Assembly (NCBI GenBank): GCA_904419545.1
Contig: CAJFRY010000017.1
Coordinates: 1 to 64,000 of the forward strand
DNA: 64,000 nt
Source: Candidatus Woodwardiibium gallinarum
GTDB lineage: Bacteria > Bacillota > Clostridia > Oscillospirales > CAG-382
Direction: 5' to 3'
Shown: in pieces, positions 23,396-32,369 of the stretch
Layout: every line of letters starts with the position of its first letter
Numbering within the stretch: the first letter of the stretch is position 1
Position numbers and translations under genes: made by a program
Notes under the pieces: generated by a model
The model's input: only the letters and a program-made list of their open reading frames with translations
Databases searched by the model: none
What the model was told of the DNA's origin: nothing

Positions 23396-24217
23396 TCAGC
23401 CGTCTTTTTCGCCGAGCTGCTTGCGGTACAGACGCACTTCCTTGCCGAAGCTTCCGATATAGCGGAGCTCTTCCCAGCCGCGTCGCAGAAGCTCGGCATT
23501 CGGTTTTATATCCCATTCGCTGTCGCCGGGGCAGTCGAGCAGCCAACCGCCCGGCTTGCAGACCCTGCTCAATTCCGCAATTTCCCTCTCATAGTCGTCG
23601 CCGACGACATGACCGGACATGACGACGTCGAACGTATCGTCCGGGAAAGCGAGCGCGTCGGCAAAGCCGTCCAGCACCCGGACGTTTCGTATTCCCTCGC
23701 GCTCGGACTTCTCGCGCATAAACGCACGAAGCGTTTCGACCGGCTCGCTCGCGTAAACCCACGCCGCCTTCTCGGCAGCCGCGAAGGTCAGACGGCCGGA
23801 ACCGGCGCCGACGTCGAGAACGGTTTTCCCCGTCAAATCAACGGCTTCAAACAGCCGTTCCTTCTGCCAGCCGCGGATGAAATCGCAGTTTGTTTCCATT
23901 TTCTCCGGCGTCGTATACATCACGAAGTCCTCCACGCTGCCCAGAACGTATTCCTCGGCGGCGCGGATCCGCGCGCTGTCGGTCACAGCAGGCGCCTGCG
24001 CGGTCAGTGCGTCGACAACAGACGCGCATTCCGGGCAGCGATGCGCCAAGTACCACCTGACGGCAGGATTCGCGTTCAGCGCGATGCCCATATTCTCCTT
24101 CCACTGGGCATCCGAGCGGTACCCCACCAACATCAAACGGATTTGGAACCGTTCAAAAAGCAGCAGGCTGTTCAGCGAATACGCCTTCGGGTCGATCCAA
24201 TTCAATTGCAAAGCCAT
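23396..24217 (-). CDS. SAM-dependent methyltransferase, class I
   Basis: A 273-residue protein. The first 120 residues are a helical family-specific region (YRSDAQWKENMG, with the pair HRCPEC). The Rossmann methyltransferase core follows: motif I VLDVGAGSGRLTF, the acidic loop YASEPVE, LAFPDDTFDVVMSGHVVG (motif IV region) and SRVCKPGGWLLDCPGD. It should transfer a methyl group from SAM; the substrate is unknown, and small molecules are typical of the Methyltransf_11 type. ATG 24217 follows AGGAGG; upstream in-frame sequence is not convincing. It stands apart from the downstream sugar-acid genes by about 200 bp. Confidence 0.85.
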   Translation of the reverse strand: MALQLNWIDPKAYSLNSLLLFERFQIRLMLVGYRSDAQWKENMGIALNANPAVRWYLAHRCPECASVVDALTAQAPAVTDSARIRAAEEYVLGSVEDFVMYTTPEKMETNCDFIRGWQKERLFEAVDLTGKTVLDVGAGSGRLTFAAAEKAAWVYASEPVETLRAFMREKSEREGIRNVRVLDGFADALAFPDDTFDVVMSGHVVGDDYEREIAELSRVCKPGGWLLDCPGDSEWDIKPNAELLRRGWEELRYIGSFGKEVRLYRKQLGEKDG

Positions 24218-24423
24218 AAAATCCTCCTGTTTGTCCGAATGATGAGAATACTGTGCCTGTGAAAAATGCGCATAAAAATGCCCAAACACCATAAATCGTT
24301 CTTCCAAATCGATTTTACAGGATTTCGCTGCGATGAACACAAATGCCTTCGACACAGGCCAAAACGGCCTTACCGTCCGCGAACAGCCGATCCATACCGA
24401 CTCAACAGATGTTCCGCAGCGGT

Positions 24424-25377
24424 TTATTCCCGTATTTCCAAACAACGCTCATAGATTCGTACTGCGCCGTACGCGGCGGCATGCTCGGTCACGGCGTCCG
24501 GAACGACTTCGATGTTTTTCTCCGAATGCATACGCAGGAGCGCCGCCATCGGCAATTTAAGCTGCGCCTTGCCGCCGAGAACAATCGTTCCGACCGGCAA
24601 AGCAAGCATATGCTCGATTTCAGGCGCAAGCGCTGCGCCGACAAAGAAGCTGAAAAGCCGGTCATCGCGGATACCGAAGCTGTTTTTCAGCACCCGTACC
24701 TTAAAGAACGCCGCGCTGACACCGTTCCGGCAAGCATACGCATAGCCGTTTTCCAGATATTCCGCATCGGCTGCTTGCCGCGACAGGGAAACCGCTTCCT
24801 TCAGGATTGTATCGCTCGCAACGGCATGAATCAGCTCGCCGGTGAGCTGGGTGGAAAAATCCGCAATCCGGCCGGCCTCGTCGGTATGAATCCATTTGGA
24901 ATGCGAGCCGGGGAGCACATAGAGCGCATTCGGCAGCGGCCGTTCGCAAAGCCCGAAAAGCTCGGTTTCCTCCCCGCGCATCATATCCGCCGTCTGCCAC
25001 GAATCGCCGCCCGTCTTTACGCCCCGAAGGAACGCAAAGGGGACGGACGAAATGTCCTCCAGCCGCGTCGGATACAGGCCTGCGGCCAGCTCATCAAGAC
25101 CGCAGGGGGTATTCAGATGTTCAAGCGGGCAGAGTCCGTATTCCGATGTGATCATACCGGAAGCCAAAATACACCGAAGCGCAGTCTCGGAGACGCCGGT
25201 CTGCCGCAGCAGCTCGCGGATTCCGTCGCGGACCGCGCCGGCCAAAACGGCTCTGTCCCGAACCGCGTCGGAAACGCCGACGGCATATTTCGCCGTTCCC
25301 TGCACGGTATGGCCGCTGACAAGCGTCAGCCGCGTATTGGTCGTTCCGCCGTCAATGGCGATATAGCTATTCTGCAT
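24424..25377 (-). CDS. dgoK: 2-dehydro-3-deoxygalactonokinase (DgoK family)
   Basis: A 317-residue sugar-acid kinase that phosphorylates 2-keto-3-deoxygalactonate (or a close analogue) with ATP. The N-terminal phosphate-binding loop AIDGGTTNTRLTL is typical of the ASKHA fold. ASGMITSEYGLCPLEHL and VLPGSHSKWIHTD are strongly conserved in DgoK, and VGAALAPEI and TIVLGGKAQL form the C-terminal nucleotide site. It overlaps the aldolase gene by 11 bp, so the pair makes the kinase/aldolase steps that split the sugar acid into pyruvate and glyceraldehyde-3-phosphate. No transporter or dehydratase is adjacent, so the upstream steps must be elsewhere. Confidence 0.93.
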   Translation of the reverse strand: MQNSYIAIDGGTTNTRLTLVSGHTVQGTAKYAVGVSDAVRDRAVLAGAVRDGIRELLRQTGVSETALRCILASGMITSEYGLCPLEHLNTPCGLDELAAGLYPTRLEDISSVPFAFLRGVKTGGDSWQTADMMRGEETELFGLCERPLPNALYVLPGSHSKWIHTDEAGRIADFSTQLTGELIHAVASDTILKEAVSLSRQAADAEYLENGYAYACRNGVSAAFFKVRVLKNSFGIRDDRLFSFFVGAALAPEIEHMLALPVGTIVLGGKAQLKLPMAALLRMHSEKNIEVVPDAVTEHAAAYGAVRIYERCLEIRE

Positions 25378-26029
25378 TCCCGATCACCGCCGTATATTCC
25401 GAAGCAAGTCTGGTAATGCCGGCATAATCGCCCCGCTCGATACAGGCGCGGTCGATGATGTTTGTTCCGATGCCGAAGCCGCAGACACCAGCGCGCAGAT
25501 AGTCGCGCAGATTGCCCAGATGGACGCCGCCGACCGCCAGAAGCCGGATATGGGAAAGCGGCGCGCAGACAGCCCGTACATAATCAACGCCCATAGAAAC
25601 GACAGGGAACAGCTTCACAAAATCGGCGCCGGCTTGATGCGCCCTCTGGATTTCGGTCGGCGTAAGCGCGCCGGGGATCGAAACCAGCCCGAGCTCGACG
25701 CTCCGGCGGATCACGGCTTCATTCGTATCCGGCGATATGATAAATTCGCCGCCGGCTTCTCGGGTCAAACGCACCTGCTCCTCGGTGAGAACCGTCCCTG
25801 CACCGATGTGCATACTTGTGCCGAAAGCATCGGTAAGCATAGCGATGCTTTCGGCAGTCTGCCCGTCCGTGACGGCGCCGGACGCGCTGTATGTAATTTC
25901 AAGGAACCGAATCCCGCCGTCATACAAAGCCTGCGCCGTTTTCCGAAGCTGCTGCCGGGGCAGCCCCCGCACGATCACAATGAGCTTTTTTTGCAAAATC
26001 TCCGCAATCCGCTCGTTTTTGGATTCCAT
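25367..26029 (-). CDS. 2-dehydro-3-deoxy-phosphogluconate/galactonate aldolase
   Basis: A 220-residue class I KHG/KDPG aldolase. Visible catalytic parts are the R of VIVRGLP, the E of FLEITYS and the Schiff-base lysine in DFVKLFPVVSMG. The phosphate-binding segments are VGGVHLGNL and GFGIGTNII. It cleaves the phosphorylated 2-keto-3-deoxy acid to pyruvate and glyceraldehyde-3-phosphate. ATG 26029 follows AAAGGAGAGGG; an ATG six codons upstream is less well placed. It is co-transcribed with the kinase gene that overlaps its end. Product specificity (gluconate versus galactonate type) cannot be fixed, but DgoK as partner favours galactonate. Confidence 0.92.
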   Translation of the reverse strand: MESKNERIAEILQKKLIVIVRGLPRQQLRKTAQALYDGGIRFLEITYSASGAVTDGQTAESIAMLTDAFGTSMHIGAGTVLTEEQVRLTREAGGEFIISPDTNEAVIRRSVELGLVSIPGALTPTEIQRAHQAGADFVKLFPVVSMGVDYVRAVCAPLSHIRLLAVGGVHLGNLRDYLRAGVCGFGIGTNIIDRACIERGDYAGITRLASEYTAVIGNAE

Positions 26030-26150
26030 AAAACCCTCTCCTTTCAAAATCCGGCCGGGGAAAGACTGACGCTTCTTTGACCATCCGGGCCATAACGTCC
26101 GGTATTGCGCAAAACAAAACGCAGCGTTCAGACTCCGCCCCCTGTTTTAT

Positions 26151-26178
26151 ATTATACAGTAAAATATGCAGAATGCAA
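26151..26178 (-). promoter_or_regulatory. Promoter of the aldolase/kinase operon
   Basis: On the minus strand: -35 TTGCAT (26173-26178), 16-bp spacer, -10 TATAAT (26151-26156), about 120 bp upstream of the aldolase start. Confidence 0.6.
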
Positions 26179-26211
26179 TGCGTTTTTCAAGCTCCTCGCT
26201 CCCCTTCGGAT

Positions 26212-26706
26212 TCAAGGCAGACAAAGCAGAATAGCCAGAAGCACAAGCGCCGCTGCGCCGAGCAAGACAAACGGCCATACCGGCTTCCGGTTAGGCGTCT
26301 CGCTCTGCGGCGCCTCGCTCCAATGATAAGGAACAGTGGTATGCAAAGGATGCTTTTCCCGCTCGGAAGGACGATGCGCCTCTTCCGCGCTCCGCAGCAG
26401 ATGAAGTACGGCCAGCGGATCCTGCCGGTTCAGAATTCGGGCGTGGAACGTCTGAAGTTTTCGGACGTCCTCGTCGGTACAGCCGGGCGCAGACGGATTG
26501 TGCACAAGCTGGTTCCGAAGCCACCGCAGGTGCTTCAAGGTGTAAAAGTCGTCCTTCCACCCGGGTACCTTGCGCTGCCAAATATCCGGCGTGCGCTCCA
26601 TTTCCACTATGTACGCGCTTACGCCGTGCCGGCATGAAAACAGGTCGTCGCACAGAGCCTCGAAGCGCTTGTAAGTCTCCAAAAGTATACTCTCTGTCAA
26701 CTGCAA
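26212..26706 (-). CDS. HEPN-like, C-terminally membrane-anchored protein (DUF6548-like)
   Basis: About 164 residues. TTG 26706 is chosen for its GGGGAG ribosome site; TTG 26730 is possible. The helical N-terminal domain has CDDLFSCRHGVSAYIVEME and LKHLRWLRNQLVHNP, a typical HEPN motif (R-N-x4-H). A Pro/Ser/Glu linker and one C-terminal membrane helix (VWPFVLLGAAALVLLAILLC) follow. HEPN proteins are often RNases, but this subtype in Clostridia is of unknown role. It is the last gene of a three-gene minus-strand unit with a zinc-ribbon membrane protein and a multispan membrane protein. Confidence 0.65.
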   Translation of the reverse strand: MQLTESILLETYKRFEALCDDLFSCRHGVSAYIVEMERTPDIWQRKVPGWKDDFYTLKHLRWLRNQLVHNPSAPGCTDEDVRKLQTFHARILNRQDPLAVLHLLRSAEEAHRPSEREKHPLHTTVPYHWSEAPQSETPNRKPVWPFVLLGAAALVLLAILLCLP

Positions 26707-26739
26707 AACCGTCACTCCCCTTGTTTGCAACAGCAGATT

Positions 26740-27285
26740 TTATTTTTCTCCCTCCGTGTCCAACGCGCATCCGCAGTACCTGCACTTTGCGGGATACCCC
26801 GTCATCACCTCCGCTGCGGCACCGCAGCTCGGACAGTGAACGGTCCGCAGCGCGCCGAAAGCAGAGTCGTTCGGGAACAGCAGAAGCCCGTTTGCCTCAT
26901 CGATATAAGCGTCCGGGAACAGACCGTGGCTCATCGCTTCGCGTATATTCTTGACGGCTTTTTCTCTGGTGCAATCCATTTCCTGCGCAAGCCACTCGAG
27001 GGATATGCGCTTTTGATTGCCGATCAGGGCCGCGTATCGGCCGAACCTTTTATCGCGCCGATTCAAAAGAAAAAGCTTCGTAAAGCAAAGGATTCCCACA
27101 GCGGTGCAAACAGAGCCGAAAATGACGAGCGGCCAGCGGCTTGCGCCTTCCGTCATCTCGCCGAATAAAGAAAGCGGCAGCATCAGGCCGCCGATAAACA
27201 GGGCCATACCGCCGCCCATTCCAAGCGCAATCTTTGCACCCATTCCAAGCGCGAGCTTCACAACGTGATTTTTACCGAACTGCAT
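26740..27285 (-). CDS. Membrane protein with winged-helix-like domain and C-terminal zinc ribbon
   Basis: A 181-residue protein. Two membrane helices near the N-terminus (LGMGGGMALFIGGLMLPL and LVIFGSVCTAVGILCF) are followed by a cytosolic helical domain (ISLEWLAQEMDC, VKNIREAMSHGLFPDAYIDE) similar in form to the XpaC-type or winged-helix segment found in Clostridia membrane proteins. A zinc ribbon (HCPSCGA and CRYCGC) ends the chain. The Gly/Met-rich start (ALGMGAKIALGMGGG) is a short duplication. GAAGGGAG precedes ATG 27285. It is the middle gene of the unit, with gaps of 14 and 33 bp. Confidence 0.65.
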   Translation of the reverse strand: MQFGKNHVVKLALGMGAKIALGMGGGMALFIGGLMLPLSLFGEMTEGASRWPLVIFGSVCTAVGILCFTKLFLLNRRDKRFGRYAALIGNQKRISLEWLAQEMDCTREKAVKNIREAMSHGLFPDAYIDEANGLLLFPNDSAFGALRTVHCPSCGAAAEVMTGYPAKCRYCGCALDTEGEK

Positions 27286-27299
27286 AAAATACTCCCTTC

Positions 27300-27974
27300 T
27301 TACCGTCCGCCGCTCCCATTCTGCGCCTTTCCCTCTGCTGCGCCCGTTCTCTCCCGCAAGCGGGCAGACAGAAGCAGGCCGCAGACGATACACCAGCCGA
27401 ATACGGCAATTATTTCCAGCGCGTCTCCGCCTCGTCCTTCGGAAGGAAGCGGACCGCCGCGCGCAAAACTGCAAAGCCGCACGAAGCCTGCCGCCGCACC
27501 CAACACCGAAAGCGCCATTGGAACGGCTGCCCGCCGCTTTTCCGGCTGCATCAGAGCTGCCGCAAACAGCAGAAGAAAACCGACCGCAGCGCAGAGATAG
27601 AACTGCGCCGCCCAGCCGTTATAGGCACCGGCCGTCTCCGGCCATACACGCCCGAACAGAGCCGCCGCACAGAAGGAAATTCCGCCCGCCATCAGTGCCA
27701 GCCAAAGGCGGTATGCCGTCGTATCCTTCACGGAAAAAGCGGCAAGCAGCAGTCCGGCTCCAAGCGCACCCGCCGCAAAACAGGCCAAGGCGCGCACAGA
27801 GGGGGGCGAAACAAAGGTATACAGGAACAGCACAAAAAGCGGTGTGAACAGCGCCGCACCAACGGCAAAGACCGACTTCGCGATATGCCGCGCGGCGTAA
27901 AAAACAAACAGCGCAAACAACGCCGCGCAATACGGCAGCGCCGCCTGAAACGCAAAACCTGGCCACCAAAGCAT
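27300..27974 (-). CDS. Multispan membrane protein of unknown function
   Basis: A 224-residue, Ala/Leu-rich protein with about six membrane helices, for example ALPYCAALFALFVFYAAR, VFAVGAALFTPLFVLFLY, ALACFAAGALGAGLLLAA and LYLCAAVGFLLLFAAAL, with a polar tail (RLRERTGAAEGKAQNGSGGR). ATG 27974 with GGAGAGGAAG upstream is chosen; the frame continues upstream without a good start. It is the first gene of the three-gene unit. I recognise no family. Confidence 0.6.
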   Translation of the reverse strand: MLWWPGFAFQAALPYCAALFALFVFYAARHIAKSVFAVGAALFTPLFVLFLYTFVSPPSVRALACFAAGALGAGLLLAAFSVKDTTAYRLWLALMAGGISFCAAALFGRVWPETAGAYNGWAAQFYLCAAVGFLLLFAAALMQPEKRRAAVPMALSVLGAAAGFVRLCSFARGGPLPSEGRGGDALEIIAVFGWCIVCGLLLSARLRERTGAAEGKAQNGSGGR

Positions 27975-28220
27975 GTCTTCCTCTCCCTCCCCACAGCTTG
28001 AAGCGGACAGCAGGAATCCACTCCAAACAAATACCGTTATATTTCCCTTTGTACCCATTATAAAACAACGTTTCAGCTTGTCGGTAAAGCCCGATTGGAG
28101 CCTTGCCCCCGAACCTGATTTATACCCTCTGAAAAACTTCCCTAAAAAAGGATTTTAAGTGCGATAGCCTTTAAGATGATTTCCCGCAAATCGCTTTCCC
28201 GACAGCAAAACAGAAAGCCG

Positions 28221-28875
28221 TCATCTCGTGCCGGCGATGGTGTTGAGCAGGACGGGATCCATATCCGACTTCAGGATGATTTTGACTACGGTGTTTTCCT
28301 CGGTCAGAATCGGATAACCGAAAGCCGTTTCCATTGTCCGAAGAGAATCTGCCCCGCATTAAGGTTGTCCCGCCGCGCCAAAGGAAATAACAATTCTCAT
28401 TAAGCTTTTCGTTCTCCTGCTTCAATGAACTTCTGCGGTAGCTTAAAAAGCTCTCCAAAGCATCTTCATCTTCGGTCAACCAAAAAACAAATGCATAGCC
28501 GTCTGTTTGATCTTCATTTATAAATGTTATCTCAAAATATTGGCGTGTGCAGTGGTAGTTTAGCATATACGGTTGGAATGCAAAAAAATCATTGATAACA
28601 GTACGTTCCTCCTCATTGAACCATCGCAACTTTGATTTGTCATAAGGCGACATTAAAAACACATCGTCATATTCCGAATCACGGTCGTTGCAAAAATTCT
28701 CGTTATGAATGATGACATCGACTACTTCTCTAAACAGCGTCTCGTTTTTTTCATAAACGGTAAGCAGTTCTTCTTTTTCATACAATTTACGAGTATAGCC
28801 GTCGGATATTATACAACTATGCAAAACAATGACCGATACTAAGATAAAGCAGAGTAGATAAATTGGTTTTCTCAT
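28221..28875 (-). pseudogene. Lipoprotein-like gene with a one-base frameshift
   Basis: The frame from 28875 encodes a signal-like N-terminus (MRKPIYLLCFILVSVIVLHS, then Cys at about residue 21, lipobox-like LHSC) and a domain with DGYAFVFWLTEDEDALESF and NCYFLWRGGTTLMR. Around the G4 run at 28352-28355 the reading should shift by one base. In the +1 frame it continues sensibly as ADSLRTMETAFGYPILTEEN and a hydrophobic-patterned end VVKIILKSDMDPVLLNTIAG to a TGA at 28221. In the unshifted frame the tail is basic and disordered-looking. It is either a recent pseudogene or an assembly indel. Function unknown. Confidence 0.6.
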
Positions 28876-28896
28876 TTTCTCCCTCTCCTTCGCAAA

Positions 28897-29709
28897 TCAT
28901 TTCCGAATGGTTTTGTCAAATCCGCACGAATCCGCCATGCGGTCAAGTGAAGCAGCAATCTCCGCCGAAACCGTCCTGAGCGCGTTCCGTTCGCCCGGCG
29001 AACGCGCGCTTCTCGAAGCGGGCGGCGCCGTGATTTCGTTTCGGATCTGCACGCACGTCTGTCTGATCTCAGCCGTAATCCAGCCCCGTTCGCAAAACAG
29101 GGCCAAAGCGCGGTCATTCAGAAAAGATAAGGCGTCGATATCCAAATCGCCCGGCTCAACTGCATCCGCTTTCATAAACTGCATGCCGAAAGCCCGCAGG
29201 GTCTGACGGTAAAAGAAAAACATCGTTTCGGGAGAATCGCCGTCACCTTCATTTACGTAGCAAATAAAAACAGAAGCGGACACTTCCCCGAAGGCGAACT
29301 GCCTTGGCTTTCCCCGAAGCTGAACCTCACAAATCTGCATCCGCTGCGGCTGACCGTAATACGGGTCTTCCAGAACGACGCCCGTATGCGCGCCCCGCAG
29401 CGCAGACAGAGGCACGGCTTCCCCTTCCACGTAAAATACATCCCGCACGGCTGTCGTCACATAGCGCCACTCGGACGGATACGGCCGGCCGCAGACATAG
29501 CGATGCACATACCCCCGCACCCGGTCATACAAATCCGCGCAGGCGTGCTCCTCGTCCGCGTAGAATTTTCGGTTGTGCTGCCTTCCGTAAAAGCAATAGG
29601 AGACCTCCCATCCGTCTGCGGACTGTCCAAGGACAAACCTTCCTTCGTGATAGCCGCCCTCCAGCGAATAGGGATTCGGAAAAATGCCGGACCGGTCCGG
29701 CTCCGCCAC
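28897..29709 (-). CDS. Conserved hypothetical protein
   Basis: About 270 residues from GTG 29709 (GAGAGGA upstream). It opens with YSLEGGYHEGRFVLGQSADGWEVSYCFYGRQHN, predicted as beta strands. Further along are MQICEVQLRGKPRQFAFGEVS and a long helical C-terminal half. It has no signal peptide, no membrane helix and no motif I recognise. The following gene ends only 21 bp away and its expression may be linked with the frameshifted lipoprotein gene. The C-terminus ends in FDKTIRK. Confidence 0.55.
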   Translation of the reverse strand: MAEPDRSGIFPNPYSLEGGYHEGRFVLGQSADGWEVSYCFYGRQHNRKFYADEEHACADLYDRVRGYVHRYVCGRPYPSEWRYVTTAVRDVFYVEGEAVPLSALRGAHTGVVLEDPYYGQPQRMQICEVQLRGKPRQFAFGEVSASVFICYVNEGDGDSPETMFFFYRQTLRAFGMQFMKADAVEPGDLDIDALSFLNDRALALFCERGWITAEIRQTCVQIRNEITAPPASRSARSPGERNALRTVSAEIAASLDRMADSCGFDKTIRK

Positions 29710-29810
29710 AGGTCCTCTCTCCGCATCTGTTCACCGCCCTTCCTTCCGCATTTCGCGCAGCGTGTCTGCATACCCTCCCGCTGCACGGAAGGCATCCGTC
29801 AGCAAAACAC

Positions 29811-30434
29811 TCAGCGAATAAAATTCATCGGTGCAAACGGTTCTTTTTCCGGGATGCCGTACCGGTCTTTTCCGAGCGCAATGCTTTTCATCAGGAACGC
29901 CATATTCCTTGCCAGCGTCCGCATCCCCTGCAAGCCCTCCGTATCCCGTTCGGCCTCTCCGGCTTCCCTGCCGTGGATGCTGTTCCAATACTGTCCGGAA
30001 GCAACGGGCATACCGGAAATGGTAAAAAACTTATTTAATTCATCAAAGGTGGAGGACAGTCCGCCCCTGCGCGCCGCGACGACGGCCGCCCCAACCTTCA
30101 TCGTTTTATCAAAATGCGTACTGTAAAACAACCGGGTCAGGAAGGCGACCAGCGTTGCGTTTGCGGACGCATAATAGACGGGGCTCCCCACGACAAGACC
30201 GTCGCAGGCTTCAAACTTCGGTGCAACCGCATTGACCGCGTCATCGAATACGCACTTCCCGTTTTTTGCGCAAAGCCGACAGGCGATGCAGCCCCGAATG
30301 TCCTTATTGCCGATATGCACGATTTCGGTGTCTATCTTTTCCGCAGCAAAAATCTTATCCATTTCCTGCAGTGCGATATACGTGTTCCCCTTCTCGTGCG
30401 GGCTCCCGTTTATAAATAATACTTTCATCATCAT
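29811..30434 (-). CDS. NADPH-dependent FMN reductase / flavodoxin-like protein
   Basis: A 207-residue flavodoxin-fold protein. FINGSPHEKGNTYIAL is the FMN phosphate-binding loop. CIACRLCAKNGKCVFDD is the cysteine-rich segment common in iron-sulfur flavoproteins of anaerobes (NADPH-dependent FMN reductase / IsfB-like), and VVGSPVYYASANATL binds the isoalloxazine ring. It probably reduces flavins or quinone-like compounds. The start may be the second or third Met of MMMKV; GGGG lies upstream. It is located just downstream of a flavin reductase gene on the same strand, which supports a flavin-redox role. Confidence 0.88.
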   Translation of the reverse strand: MMMKVLFINGSPHEKGNTYIALQEMDKIFAAEKIDTEIVHIGNKDIRGCIACRLCAKNGKCVFDDAVNAVAPKFEACDGLVVGSPVYYASANATLVAFLTRLFYSTHFDKTMKVGAAVVAARRGGLSSTFDELNKFFTISGMPVASGQYWNSIHGREAGEAERDTEGLQGMRTLARNMAFLMKSIALGKDRYGIPEKEPFAPMNFIR

Positions 30435-30542
30435 TCCCCTTTTCCCATATGCGATTTCTGTTTCAAACGGACGATATGCACAATGTCCTGCGCCTACGCG
30501 GCGCGCGATCGGTCGGTGCGGTTTACGGGATTCGGTGCATCA

Positions 30543-31100
30543 TTACTTCAGAGCGGCGCCGTCCGAAAATGCCTTGCCCGCCGTTTCTCCCATTTTTACA
30601 TAAACGTTACGGATGGGGTCAAAGGAGAGCGGGCTGAGCTTCTCGGGGTCGATCATACCGTCTCCGTTCAGTATACTTTCATCGGCACTGATATTGACGA
30701 TCTCACCGATGATATTACCGTCTTCATTCTGTTTGACAAGCCTGCATTCGAGCGTCATAGGCAGTTCCTTGATGAGAGGCGCGTCTACAAACTCGCTCTG
30801 CATTGCATGGAACCCGGCCTTCGTTACCTTGTCCGGCTCTTTGTTGCCGGACACGATTCCCACATAGTCCGCCTCCGTTACATGTGCGACATCCGCAAAG
30901 CTGACGGTGAACGCCTTCTTTTTCAAAATATTTTTCGTTGTTTTATGTCCTGCGGACAGGCACAGAATCACTTGGTTTTCGTCATACAAGCCGCCCCAGG
31001 CCGCATTCATCAAATCCGCGCTTCCATTCTCGTCATAGGTCCCGACAAGCAGCACGGGCAGTGGATAAACCCACGGTTTTGCTCCAAAATTTTTTCTCAT
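30543..31100 (-). CDS. Flavin reductase family protein (FMN-binding split barrel)
   Basis: A 185-residue protein of the flavin-reductase-like / FMN-binding split-barrel family: PLPVLLVGTYDENGSADLMNAAWGG, then VILCLSAGHKTTKNI and FTVSFADVAHV are the typical strand motifs of flavoredoxin-like proteins from anaerobes. LECRLVKQNEDGNIIGEIV and ESILNGDGMIDPEKLSPLSF are conserved late parts. It binds FMN and passes electrons to partner proteins or reduces flavins. ATG 31100 is used; upstream codons belong to an SDR remnant read in another frame. It pairs with the downstream FMN reductase gene. Confidence 0.9.
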   Translation of the reverse strand: MRKNFGAKPWVYPLPVLLVGTYDENGSADLMNAAWGGLYDENQVILCLSAGHKTTKNILKKKAFTVSFADVAHVTEADYVGIVSGNKEPDKVTKAGFHAMQSEFVDAPLIKELPMTLECRLVKQNEDGNIIGEIVNISADESILNGDGMIDPEKLSPLSFDPIRNVYVKMGETAGKAFSDGAALK

Positions 31101-31129
31101 TCCAATCCATCCTTTCATCCTTTTGTTCG

Positions 31130-31290
31130 GGGCGAAGCGGACCATAGAAATGGGACGCCGCCGCACCGCCGTCAATCAAAAAATCCGCTCCGGTGATAAA
31201 CTGTGCGCGTTCGCTCATCAAAAGCTGCACGCCGTCCGCCACCTCATCCGCCGTTCCGGGTCTTCCGGCAGGACATTTTGCAAAATACTC
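31130..31290 (-). pseudogene. 3-prime remnant of a short-chain dehydrogenase gene
   Basis: The minus strand encodes PAGRPGTADEVADGVQLLMS followed by ERAQFITGADFLIDGGAAAS, the C-terminal substrate/tetramer segment of a short-chain dehydrogenase/reductase. There is no Rossmann start (TGxxxGxG) or YxxxK motif upstream, so about 80% of the gene is missing. It lies directly ahead of the flavin reductase gene and was probably its operon partner before truncation. Confidence 0.75.
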
Positions 31291-31481
31291 TTATAAAACG
31301 CTCCGCGCGGCCGTTGAATTCATCCATAGCCAATGGCGTTAATGACAGAAAGCGCTATGGAGCCGTCAGCGCAGGACCTGCTTTAAAAAAACACATTCGG
31401 GAAAAGGATAAAGCCTTTTTGCGCCCGAAATGCAACCTCCGACAGTCTCTTTGCCCTCTCCCCCCTCAAACCGTTACGGCC
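31291..31481. other. Gene-free junction between two gene remnants
   Basis: No gene. This is probably a deletion junction between the SDR remnant and the frameshifted membrane-protein gene. Confidence 0.4.
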
Positions 31482-32070
31482 TCACCATCGTGCGCTTCTT
31501 TCCCCTGCGGACAGGCTGTAAAATACGGCCGTCATCAAAATACGCCCGTTCCTTGCCGCCGCCGGCAGCCCGCTTCCGGCAAACAGAATGGCGGTCGCCA
31601 CGTCGTGCAGATACGTTGTTTTTTCCGTTGCGTTCTCCCCGTATATCCCTGCCGCAGCAATCGCACGTCAAAGCAAACGGAAACAATGCTTTCAGTATGG
31701 ATATGCCTTCGGCAATTTCCGGATATGTTCTCACACCATAGGCCGAGAGGGTGTCCGGATACGGACTGCAAATATCCATCAGCTCTGATTCCCGAAGCGG
31801 CGGCTGTATTTGATCCGAAAGAGGGCCGAAAAGCTTGTAAAGGATGGCGGCAAGGAATGTCATATTGCTCAGGTGACGCAAAATAATAAAATTGCCTTTT
31901 GGATTAAGCAGAGACCGATTTGACGAAAAAACCTTGCCTTCAAAGCATAAAGCTATAAACTGCGAAAGCAAAATGCTAAGAATCCAAAAAATCACAAATA
32001 ACGTCCGCTCAGACCAGGCCGCAAGGATAAAACATACGCCGAACCCGAAACAAATCGGCTCCGGCGTCAC
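31482..32070 (-). pseudogene. Frameshifted membrane-protein gene
   Basis: The frame from 32070 reads a membrane protein (FGFGVCFILAAW, LFVIFWILSILLSQFIALCF, FLAAILYKLFGPL), then YPEIAEGISILKALFPFALT and CDCCGRDIRGE. After the GAGAACGC at about 31605-31615 the sensible reading moves to another frame: ATEKTTYLHDVATAILFAGS, then GLPAAARNGRILMTAVFYSL to a TGA at 31482. In-frame sequence also extends upstream of 32070 without a start codon. It therefore looks like a decayed gene lacking both a clear start and an intact frame. The family is not recognised. Confidence 0.5.
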
Positions 32071-32369
32071 TTTGAAAAGCAGAATATAAATAAAATTCCG
32101 TTCGAAATGCGAGCGGTAAGATCGGAGTAAAACGCTTGCTCCGCGCGCAAGGGCTCCCCGATTGTTTTCTGCCGCCCGGAGCCAAATATGCTTTCACCCT
32201 GTGCTTAAGAGCATATATTTTCCGACTGCTTACAGAAATGGAGCCGGCATCACGCTGTCAAGAGGCAGCAAAAAAAGATGCCGACGCAAAATTCTGATGT
32301 GGAGTTGAACCGACAAGAAAATATATGCAATGAAATATCGCTGACACGATATGATATACGGTTATGCCG
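32071..32369. other. No intact gene seen
   Basis: On the minus strand this contains a possible upstream extension of the decayed membrane-protein gene (up to about 32150). No promoter or start could be assigned. Confidence 0.4.
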
